Shown: in pieces, positions 23,267 through 35,200 of the stretch
Position numbering within the stretch: the stretch's first letter is position 1
How the letters are laid out: each line of letters starts with the position of its first letter
Assembly (NCBI RefSeq): GCF_910596095.1
Contig: NC_056545.1
Span: 602,501-666,500, forward strand
Origin: Thunnus maccoyii
Taxonomy: Eukaryota; Chordata; Actinopteri; Scombriformes; Scombridae
Direction of reading: 5' to 3'
DNA length: 64,000 nucleotides
The notes under the pieces: model-generated
The model's database searches: none
What the model saw: only the letters and a program-made list of their open reading frames with translations
What the model was told of the DNA's origin: nothing
Translations under genes and position numbers: made by a program

Positions 23267-26095
23267 TTAGATGCCAGTTTCAGTGCGAATCCACTGCCTG
23301 TAGGCACAGACGTCCATGTAGACAGTCCACCCTTCGCCAGATAAACTACCACCAGTCACTCCATACAGAAGACCATCCTTCCCCACCAGACTGCCGCCAG
23401 AATCCCCCTGATTGGACGAGAGATAGAGGGTGAGACAGTGAGAGAGGGTGAGACAGTTGTGGGTGAGACAGTGAGAGAGGGTGAGATAGTGAGAGAGTGA
23501 GACAGTGATGGAGGGTGAGACAGTGATGGAGGGTGAGACAGTGAGAGAGGGTGAGACAGTGATGGAGGGTGAGACAGTGAGAGAGGGTGAGACAGTGATG
23601 GAGGGTGAGACAGTGATGGAGGGTGAGACAGTGAGAGAGGGTGAGACAGTGATGGAGGGTGAGACAGTGAGGGAGGGTGAGACAGTGAGAGAGGGTGAGA
23701 CAGAGATGGAGGGTGAGACAGTGATGGAGGGTGAGACAGTGATGGAGGGTGAGACAGTTTTAAGTGAGACAGTTAGACTTACTGGGCAGCTCTGACATAC
23801 TCGGGGTCCGTTGCGTTCATAGGAGCACAGCATATGTTGTCCTACCCAGTCATGATCAGCGTCAGGGTCATTGGCATCCACGTTACGACCAGTGCAGTCT
23901 GCATGCAGGTGAACGGTTCCACACTGCAGTTTAGCCGGTAAATTCTTGTCTGTGGACACAAAGAGCCAAATATAACTTTCTGTATTACATTACAATATAA
24001 AATATTATGATTTATTGAAGTCTGGATCTGACTCACGCCCAGGATCTGTGTAGGACCATCCCATAATAGTGTAGGGATCGCCATTAACAGTAGGTGATGA
24101 ACATGTAACATCAGGGAGTTGGATGATGGGAAGTCCCTGAGGGGCAGTTTGGGGCAGTTTAAGAAGCATGATTTCATGATTGTGACCATCAGCGTTATAG
24201 ACATGCTTTACATTCCCTGTAGTGATGTGCATCGTTGTTCCCTGTCCGGCTGGATGTTTGCCCAAAATCACATAAAAGTCCCTGAGAAGAGGAAGAAGAA
24301 ATGCAGAATATTAAACCAAACACACAGATTCTCTCATTTTGTGGGATCTTTTCAGTGTTCAGTGGCTGTTTATTGATTAATATTGATCAATGTGTGTCTG
24401 CAGACCCCTGTGTTACCCTCCATGTGTATAACATCTGTCAGAGGTCGACTCTTTAACTCCTTAATGTTCCTTCAAGCTCAGAGACATTTTCTAATGATGA
24501 CACAACTTTTCAATAATGAAATAATATCCTGATTGTATCAATAATCCACAGAGATCCACACTGTTGGATCAATACACACACACATCACATCACATATTGA
24601 TCTAAGTGACACTGCAGCTGTATGTTGGTCTGTTTTTAACTATTTATCATCACTGTTTCTCATTCATACACATATATTACAGAGACAATAACAATAATCA
24701 GACTCTCATTACAACATAAACAGGCTGCCTGTATATGGACCAGCCTTACTGGAAATATTATTGATAATTAGTTTAAACCATGTTGTGTTGCATTGATCAG
24801 AGCTGAGAGAATGAAGCTGTGCTGTCTGTCTGTAATTCCTCTTTTACTTCTTTTGATAAATGTTCACATTTATATCAGTCAACACAAATACAAATAATCA
24901 TCTTGAACGGTTGCAAGTTAGTCTGAAAAAGTTCTCTTACGGTTCATCACAGTGTGCAGCAGTGAGGACCCAGTCTGGACTGATCAGATTCCCTCCACAG
25001 AACCTGGTGTTAAAATCATCTTTCACCCTCATCAGGACCACGTAGTGCCGACCCTGGTCTTCACCGCAATCCTTTCCATTTATTATCCTTTTCTGGATGT
25101 CCACAGCACCAGCAACTACAGAGACAACAAACACAGATATGTGTGTGTGAGTGTGTATAATGTGTGTGTGAGTGTGTATAATGTGTGTGAGTGTGTATAA
25201 TGTGTGTGAGTGTGTATAATGTGTGTGTGAGTGTGTATAATGTGTGTGTGAGTGTGTATAATGTGTGTGTGAGTGTGTATAATGTGTGTGAGTGTGTATA
25301 ATGTGTGTGAGTGTGTATAATGTGTGTGTGAGTGTGTATAATGTGTGTGTGAGTGTGTATTATGTGTGTGTGAGTGTGTATAATGTGTGTGAGTGTGTAT
25401 TATGTGTGTGTGAGTGTGTATAATGTGTGTGTGAGTGTGTATAATGTGTGTGAGTGTGTATAATGTGTGTGTGAGTGTGTATAATGTGTGTGTGAGTGTG
25501 TATAATGTGTGTGTGAGTGTGTATTATGTGTGTGTGAGTGTGTATAATGTGTGTGTGAGTGTGTATTATGTGTGTGTGAGTGTGTATAATGTGTGTGTGA
25601 GTGTGTATAATGTGTGTGTGAGTGTGTATTATGTGTGTTTGAGTGTGTATAATGTGTGTGTGAGTGTGTATAATGTGTGTGTGAGTGTGTATAATGTGTG
25701 TGTGAGTGTGTATTATGTGTGTTTGAGTGTGTATAATGTGTGTTTGAGTGTGTATAATGTGTGTGTGAGTGTGTATAATGTGTGTGTGTGAGTGTGTATA
25801 ATGTGTGTGTGAGTGTGTATAATGTGTGTGTGAGTGTGTATAATGTGTGTGTGAGTGTGTATAATGTGTGTGTGTGAGTGTGTATAATGTGTGTGTGTGA
25901 ACACATACAGTATGTCGGCTGTCTGCATATGAAGCTTTGTTGAGTTCTAGTTGATAATGAGTTTAAAACATGTTGCATTGATCAGTGCTGACAGAGTGAA
26001 GCTGTCAGTAGGTCAGTAGGTGAAGAGTGTAACAGGCAGAGTGGTTCAACTTTACCTGCTGACGCCAAGACGAGCAGAGGGATCAAACTCTTCAT
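23267..26095 (-). CDS. Trypsin-like S1A protease homologue, copy 2, catalytic Asp replaced by Glu (255 aa, 5 exons)
   Basis: Exons (minus strand): 26095-26056, 25115-24941, 24281-24037, 23949-23783, 23407-23267. All splice sites are GT-AG and the frame is 768 nt with no stop. Signal peptide and propeptide match copy 1; the mature start is IING. His68 is in a canonical TAAHC and Ser212 in GDSGGS. The residue aligned with Asp102 is Glu108 (HNHEIMLLKL, codon GAA where copies 1 and 3 have GAC). Position 189 is Gln206 (CQSCPGDSGG). Five residues are missing at the end of exon 3 relative to the other copies. Intron 4 (375 nt) is a minisatellite with no in-frame stop, so its retention would insert 125 residues without breaking frame. 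The gene is intact in structure, but the Asp-to-Glu change suggests weak or absent catalysis. This could be a regulator, a decoy or an early pseudogene; function is inference. Confidence 0.85.
23422..23770. repeat. Intron 4 minisatellite, protease copy 2
   Basis: 18-bp units GAGACAGTGAGAGAGGGT / GAGACAGTGATGGAGGGT. On the gene strand they read VSPSLT/VSPSIT with no stop, in frame with exons 4 and 5. Confidence 0.9.
25138..25899. repeat. Intron 1 TG-rich minisatellite, protease copy 2
   Basis: Same unit family as 7686-9432, but only about 760 bp long. Flanks are identical in all copies, so the length difference is array contraction or expansion. Confidence 0.95.
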
Positions 26096-26149
26096 CGTGG
26101 TCTTCCTCGTCGGTCCACTTCTCCGGTGTCTGGGTCACAGTGTTGCTCG

Positions 26150-26157
26150 TTTTTAAA
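26150..26157 (-). promoter_or_regulatory. TATA-like box, protease copy 2
   Basis: TTTAAAAA at the same distance from the ATG as in copy 1. The surrounding 400 bp upstream is nearly identical between copies. Confidence 0.45.
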
Positions 26158-26498
26158 TGTTCTTTATTATCTGTCATCTCTCATCCTGCGTGGACCAATC
26201 AGGTTCCATCACGTACTCTGGACACATTCATGTAGATCAGCAGGTGTGCAGGACGGCAGCAACGTTTCACAGAACAATGAATTCTTCAGAGTTTAATCTC
26301 ATGCAAATTTCCCCTTAAAACATCAGTCAGGTGTCAGTGTCTGCTGTGTGTCGGCTTCCTTCTTTATTTGAAGGCTTCCTACATATGGACTTCATAAGAC
26401 ATGCACACGTGTTGCACATTTATAAAGCAGTTATTGTGCTTTCAGTATAACTGAGGTCAGTATTCACAAGCTGACATCAGATGTTTCATGTAGCGTGT

Positions 26499-26706
26499 GA
26501 CAGTGAAATAAGACAGGAAGTGCTCCTCCATTCTCATTATGAGCACAGACTGTTTGATATTAACTATGAATCATCATACATGACTACAGTCATCATCATC
26601 ATCATCATCATCATCCTCACACTCACTGAGATCCAGTCTGATGCATCAGTCAACAACATTTAACTGGACACTGGTGCAGCTGCACTGGTACACCTCACAA
26701 CCATGT
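26499..26706 (+). repeat. R repeat, copy 2b, internally deleted
   Basis: Same segment on the 5' side of protease copy 2. It lacks about 55 bp around the GGCTGATGTTGAAAAGCTT part present in the other copies. Confidence 0.8.
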
Positions 26707-26865
26707 GTGAGACCAGTGGAGACGTTAAAGGACACTGACTGGCAGCTTCAGAGGCTTTTACAGCACATTTACCTTCTTTCATGTAATCAGATGTTTGTCT
26801 GGATGCAGTGAAACATCAACACAGTTAAAGAGACAAATATCACTTTCTGTATTACAATTACAATA

Positions 26866-26942
26866 CACACACTCACACACACACACACACACACACTCAC
26901 ACACTCACACACACACACACTCACACACACATAAACACACAC
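26866..26942. repeat. (CA)n microsatellite, unit 2
   Basis: Counterpart of 10437-10590, about half the length. Confidence 0.9.
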
Positions 26943-27755
26943 AACCATCTCTGTTTCTAAGTTTGACCTGCAGAGTTAAAGCAGCCGGTTCCTCCACCAT
27001 CATCACCATCATCACCATCATCACCATCATCAACGTCATCAACTTTATGCATATGAGGGCATGTGAAGCAGGTGTGTTTTAGAGTGGGGGAGGGGCTGAG
27101 TGACAGGGAGAGACAGGGAGAGACAGAGAGAGATAGAGTGAGAGATAGAGAGAGAGAACTGTATCACACAGAGGAGGACTCAGACTCAAATTATAGTTTT
27201 TCTTGAAAGTTGTGTCTGCAGTTGTCCCCCCACTCTGGTGGATCATGTAATCAACCATGGTTGAGTCTATAATATGCTTTTTCCAGACCAGCATGTTTAT
27301 ATAACTCCATGTTTGTTGGCATATGGGACAACATGAGTTTCCTCCAGGCTGCTGTGGTCCATAACTGGTCCAACAATCACCCCCCCCCTTCCACCTTCCT
27401 GTCCTCTCCTGAACCCTGTGAGACCACCAGCCTGCCAATGTGCAGCTGTCCTCCAGGTGATGGCAGAGGCCTCCAGTACTGTTTGTTTACAGTACAGTAA
27501 CTATGTTCATGTCGTCTCCAGTTAAAGTAACTGTGTCTGATGCTCTTATGAATATTGACAATAAATGAATGTTTTTGTTTCCTGGTTGTATTTGTGTTTA
27601 TAGTCTATATTTCCAGCTTGACTCTAGATAACAGTGTTTTATACTCAGCACATCAGTCAGCAGTTACATGTGGAAGGAAATATTTATTTAGTGTTTGTGT
27701 GTAAAGTTCTGATGCAAAAATACCATTTTTAGAAAAGTTTATATTGTTTTGAATG

Positions 27756-27760
<5 letters not shown>
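26943..27760 (+). mobile_element. S segment 3: DDE-type transposase relic
   Basis: Copy of S in unit 2. A 1-base C-run difference near 27383 shifts the frame after the NW..NHP motif. It keeps the 130-bp tail, then about 60 bp not seen elsewhere. Confidence 0.5.
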
Positions 27761-29266
<1,506 letters not shown>

Positions 29267-32200
29267 TCTGTGGGGTCTCTGTGGTGGTCCTGGAGAGAGT
29301 GGGGGTCTCTGTGGTGCTGCTGGAGAGGGTGGGGGTATCTGTGGTCATCCTGGGGAGGGTGGGGGTCACTGTGGTGCTCCTGGAGAGGGTGGGGGTCCCT
29401 CTGGTGCTCCTGGAGAGGGTGGGGGTCTCTGTGGTCGTCCTGGAGAGAGTGGGGGTCTCTGTGGTGCTCCTGGAGAGGATAGGGGTCTCTGTGGTGCTCC
29501 TGAAGAGGGTGGGGGTCCCTCTGGTGCTCCTGGAGAGGGTGGGGGTCTCTGTGGTCGTCCTGGAGAGAGTGCGGGTCTCTGTGGTGCTCCTGGAGAGGAT
29601 GGGGGTCTCGGTGGTGCTCCTGGGGAGGGTGGGGGTCTCTGTGGTGCTCCTGGAGAGGGTGGGGTCTCTATGGGTGTCTGGTGTTCTTCAAGAGGGTGGG
29701 GGTCTCACTGGTGCTCCTGGGGAGGGTGGGGGTTTCTGTGGTGCTTCTGGGGAGGGAGAGGGTCTCTGTGGTGGTCCTGGAGAGGGTGGGGGTCTCTGTG
29801 GTGCTCCTGGAGAGGGTGGGGGTCTCACTGGTGCTCCTGGGGAGGGTGGGGGTCTCTGTGGTGCTCCTGGGGAGGGTGGGGGTCTCTGTGGTTGTCCTGG
29901 GGAGGGTGGGGGTCTCTGTGGTGGTCCTGGAGAGAGTGGGGGTCTCTGTGGTGCTGCTGGAGAGGATGGGGGTCTCTGTGGTGCTCCTGGGGAGAGTGGG
30001 GGTCTCTGTGGTGCTCCTGGAGAGGGTGGGGGTCTCACTGGTTCTCCTGGAGAGGGTTGGGGTCTCTGTGGTGCTCCTGGAGAGAGTGGGGTCTCTATGC
30101 GTGTCTGGTGTTCTTCAAGAGGGTGGGGGTTTCACTGGTGCTCCTGGGGAGGGTGGGGGTCTCTGTGGTGCTCCTGGAGAGAATGGGGGTCTCTGTGGTG
30201 CTCCTGGGGAGAGTGGGGGTCTCGGTGGTGCTCCTGGGGAGGGTGGGGGTCTCTGTGGTGCTCCTGGAGAGGGTGAGGGTCTCTGTGGTGCTCCTGGAGA
30301 GGGTGAGGGTCTCTTTGGTGGTCCTGGAGAGGGTGGGGGTCTCTGTGGTGCTCCTGGGGAGGGTGGGGGTCTCACTGGTGCTCCCGGAGAGGGTTGGGGT
30401 CTCTGTGGTGCTCCGGAGGAGGGTGGGGTTCTCTGTGGTGGTCCTGGGAAGAGTGGGGGTCTCTGTGGTGCTCCTGGGGAGGGTGGGGGTCTCTGTGGTG
30501 GTCCTGGAGAGAGTGGTGGTCTCTGTGGTGCTCCTGGGGAGGGTGGGGGTCTCACTGGTGCTTCCGGAGAGGGTTGGGGTCTCTGTGGTGCTCCGGAGGA
30601 GGGTGGGGTTCTCTGTGGTGGTCCTGGAGAGGATGGGGGGTCTCTGTGGTGCTCCTGGGGAGAGTGGGGTCTCAATGGGTGTCTGGTGTTCTTCAAGAGG
30701 GTGGGAGTCTCACTGGTGCTCCTGGGAAGGGTGGGGGTTTCACTGGTGCTCCTGGGGAGGGTGGGGGTCTCTGTGGTGCTCCTGGAGAGGGTGGGGGGTC
30801 TCTGCGGTGCTCCTGGGGAGAGTGGGGGTTTCGGTGGTGCTCCTGGGGAGGGTGGGGGTCTCTGTGGTGCTCCTGGAGAGGGTGGGGGTCTCTGTGGTGC
30901 TCCTGGAGAGGATAGGGGTCTCTGTGGTGCTCCTGAAGAGGGTGGGGGTCCCTCTGGTGCTCCTGGAGAGGGTGGGGGTCTCTGTGGTCGTCCTGGAGAG
31001 AGTGCGGGTCTCTGTGGTGCTCCTGGAGAGGATGGGGGTCTCGGTGGTGCTCCTGGGGAGGGTGGGGGTCTCTGTGGTGCTCCTGGAGAGGGTGGGGTCT
31101 CTATGGGTGTCTGGTGTTCTTCAAGAGGGTGGGGGTCTCACTGGTGCTCCTGGGGAGGGTGGGGGTTTCTGTGGTGCTTCTGGGGAGGGAGAGGGTCTCT
31201 GTGGTGGTCCTGGAGAGGGTGGGGGTCTCTGTGGTGCTCCTGGAGAGGGTGGGGGTCTCACTGGTGCTCTTGGGGAGGATGGGGGTCTCTGTGGTGCTCC
31301 TGGGGAGGGTGGGGGTCTCTGTGGTTGTCCTGGGGAGGGTGGGGGTCTCTGTGGTGGTCCTGGAGAGAGTGGGGGTCTCTGTGGTGCTGCTGGAGAGGAT
31401 GGGGGTCTCTGTGGTGCTCCTGGGGAGAGTGGGGGTCTCTGTGGTGCTCCTGGAGAGGGTGGGGGTCTCACTGGTTCTCCTGGAGAGGGTTGGGGTCTCT
31501 GTGGTGCTCCTGGAGAGAGTGGGGGTCTCTATGCGTGTCTGGTGTTCTTCAAGAGGGTGGGGGTTTCACTGGTGCTCCTGGGGAGGGTGGGGGTCTCTGT
31601 GGTGCTCCTGGAGAGAATGGGGGTCTCTGTGGTGCTCCTGGGGAGAGTGGGGGTCTCGGTGGTGCTCCTGGGGAGGGTGGGGGTCTCTGTGGTGCTCCTG
31701 GAGAGGGTGGGGGTCTCTGTGGTGCTCCTGGAGAGGGTGAGGGTCTCTTTGGTGGTCCTGGAGAGGGTGGGGGTCTCTGTGGTGCTCCTGGGGAGGGTGG
31801 GGGGTCTCACTGGTGCTCCCGGAGAGGGTTGGGGTCTCTGTGGTGCTCCGGAGGAGGGTGGGGTTCTCTGTGGTGGTCCTGGGAAGAGTGGGGGTCTCTG
31901 TGGTGCTCCTGGGGAGGGTGGGGGTCTCTGTGGTGGTCCTGGAGAGAGTGGTGGTCTCTGTGGTGCTCCTGGGGAGGGTGGGGGTCTCACTGGTGCTTCC
32001 GGAGAGGGTTGGGGTCTCTGTGGTGCTCCGGAGGAGGGTGGGGTTCTCTGTGGTGGTCCTGGAGAGGATGGGGGTCTCTGTGGTGCTCCTGGGGAGAGTG
32101 GGGTCTCAATGGGTGTCTGGTGTTCTTCAAGAGGGTGGGAGTCTCACTGGTGCTCCTGGGAAGGGTGGGGGTTTCACTGGTGCTCCTGGGGAGGGTGGGG

Positions 32201-35200
32201 GTCTCTGTGGTGCTCCTGGAGAGGATGGGGGTCTCTGCGGTGCTCCTGGGGAGAGTGGGGGTTTCGGTGGTGCTCCTGGGGAGGGTGGGGGTCTCTGTGG
32301 TGCTCCTGGAGAGGGTGGGGGTCTCTGTGGTGCTCCTGGGGAGGGAGAGGGTCTCTGTGGTGGTCCTGGAGAGGGTTGGGGTCTCTTTGGTGGTCCTGGA
32401 GAGGGTGGGGGTCTCTGTGGTGTTCCTGGGGAAGGTGGGGGTCTCTGTGGTGTTCCTGGGGAGGGTGGGGGTCTCTTTGGTGCTCTGGGGGAGGGTGGGA
32501 GTCTCTGTGGTGCTCCTGGAGAGGGTGGGGGTCTCTGTGGTGCTCCTGGGGAGAGTGGGGGTCTCTGTGGTGCTCCTGGAGAGGGTGGGGGTCTCACTGG
32601 TTCTCCTGGAGAGGGTTGGGGTCTTTGTGGTGCTCCTGGAGAGAGTGGGGTCTCTATGCGTGTCTGGTGTTCTTCAAGAGGGTGGGGGTCTCACTGGTGC
32701 TCCTGGGAAGGGTGGGGGTTTCACTGGTGCTCCTGGGGAGGGTGGGGGTCTCTGTGGTGCTCCTGGAGAGGATGGGGGTCTCTGTGGTGCTCCTGGGGAG
32801 AGTGGGGGTCTCGGTGGTGCTCCTGGAGAGGGTGGGGGTCTCTGTGGTGGTCCTGGGGAGGGTGGGGGTTTCTGTGGTGCTCCTGGGGAGGGTGGGGGTC
32901 TCACTGGTGCTCCCGGAGAGGGTTGGGGTCTCTGTGGTGCTCCGGAGGAGGGTGGGGTTCTCTGTGGTGGTCCTGGGAAGAGTGGGGGTCTCTGTGGTGC
33001 TCCTGGGGAGGGTGGGGGTCTCACTGGTGCTTCCGGAGAGGGTTGGGGTCTCTGTGGTGCTCCGGAGGAGGGTGGGGTTCTCTGTGGTGGTCCTGGAGAG
33101 GATGGGGGTCTCTGAGGTGCTCCTGGGGAGAGTGGGGTCTCAATGGGTGTCTGGTGTTCTTCAAGAGGGTGGGGGTCTCACTGGTGCTCCTGGGAAGGGT
33201 GGGGGTTTCACTGGTGCTCCTGGGGAGGGTGGGGGTCTCTGTGGTGCTCCTGGAGAGGATGGGGGTCTCTGCGGTGCTCCTGGGGAGAGTGGGGGTTTCG
33301 GTGGTGCTCCTGGGGAGGGTGGGGGTCTCTGTGGTGCTCCTGGAGAGGGTGGGGGTCTCTGTGGTGCTCCTGGGGAGGGAGAGGGTCTCTGTGGTGGTCC
33401 TGGGGAGGGTGGGGGTCTCTTTGGTGCTCCTGGAGAGGGTGGGGGTCTCACTGGTTCTCCTGGAGAGGGTTGGGGTCTCTGTGGTGCTCCTGGAGAGAGT
33501 GGGGTCTCTATGCGTGTCTGGTGTTCTTCAAGAGGGTGGGGGTCTCACTGGTGCTCCTGGGAAGGGTGGGGGTTTCACTGGTGCTCCTGGGGAGGGTGGG
33601 GGTCTCTGTGGTGCTCCTGGAGAGGATGGGGGTCTCTGTGGTGCTCCTGGGGAGAGTGGGGGTCTCGGTGGTGCTCCTGGAGAGGGTTGGGGTCTCTGTG
33701 GTGGTCCTGGGGAGGGTGGGGGTTTCTGTGGTGCTCCTGGGGAGGGTGGGGGTCTCACTGGTGCTCCCGGAGAGGGTTGGGGTCTCTGTGGTGCTCCGGA
33801 GGAGGGTGGGGTTCTCTGTGGTGGTCCTGGGAAGAGTGGGGGTCTCTGTGGTGCTCCTGGGGAGGGTGGGGGTCTCTGTGGTGGTCCTGGAGAGAGTGGT
33901 GGTCTCTGTGGTGCTCCTGGGGAGGGTGGGGGTCTCACTGGTGCTTCCGGAGAGGGTTGGGGTCTCTGTGGTGCTCCGGAGGGGTGTGGGGTTCTCTGTG
34001 GTGGTCCTGGAGAGGATGGGGGTCTCTGTGGTGCTCCTGGGGAGAGTGGGGTCTCAATGGGTGTCTGGTGTTCTTCAAGAGAGTGGGGGTCTCACTGGTG
34101 CTCCTGGGAAGGGTGGGGGTTTCACTGGTGCTCCTGGGGAGGGTGGGGGTCTCTGTGGTGCTCCTGGAGAGGATGGGGGTCTTTGTGGTGCTCCTGGGGA
34201 GAGTGGGGGTTTCGGTGGTGGTCCTGGAGAGGGTTCGGGTCTCTTTGGTGGTCCTGGAGAGGGTGGGGGTCTCTGTAGTGTTCCTGGGAAAGGTGGGGGT
34301 CTCTGTGGTGTTCCTGGGGAGGGTGGGGGTCTCTTTGGTGCTCTGGGGGAGGGTGGGAGTCTCTGTGGTGCTCCTGGAGAGGGTGGGGGTCTCGGTGGTG
34401 CTCCTGGGGAGGGTGGGGGTCTCTGTGGTGCTCCTGGAGAGGGTGGGGGTCTCGGTGGTGCTCCTGGGGAGGGTGGGGGTCTCTGTGGTGCTCCTGGAGA
34501 GGGTGGGGGTCCCTCTGGTGCTCCTGGAGAGGGTGGGGGTCTCGGTGGTGCTCCTGGGGAGAGTGGGGGTCTCTGTGGTTCTCCTGGAGAGGGTGGGGGT
34601 CTCTGTGGTGGTCCTGGAGAGGGTGGGGGTTTCTGTGGTGCTCCGGGGGAGGGTGGGGGTCTCTGTGGTGCTCTGGGGGAGGGTGGGGGTCTCTGTGTGC
34701 TCCTGGAGAGGGTGGGGGTCTCACTGGTGCTCCTGGAGAGGGTTGGGGGTCTCTGTGGTGCTCCGGAGGAGGGTGGGGTTCTCTGTGGTGGTCCTGGGAA
34801 GAGTGGGGGTCTCTGTGGTGCTCCTGGGGAGGGTGGGGGTCTCTGTGGTGGTCCTGGAGAGAGTGGTGGTCTCTGTGGTGCTGCTGGAGAGGATGGGGGT
34901 GTCTGTGGTGCTCCTGGGGAGGGTGGAGGTCTCTGTGGTTGTCCTGGGGAGGGTGGGGGTCTCTGTGGTGGTCCTGGAGAGAGTGGGGGTCTCTGTGGTG
35001 CTTCTGGAGAGGATGGGGGTCTCTGTGGTGCTCCTGGGGAGAGTGGGGGTCTCTGTGGTGCTCCTGGAGAGGATGGGGGTCTCACTGGTTCTCCTGGAGT
35101 GGTTTGGGGTCTCTGTGATGCTCCGGGGGAGGGTGGGGTTCTCTGTGGTGGTCCTGGAAAGGATGGGGGTCTCTGTGGTGCTCCTGGAGAGGATAGGGTT

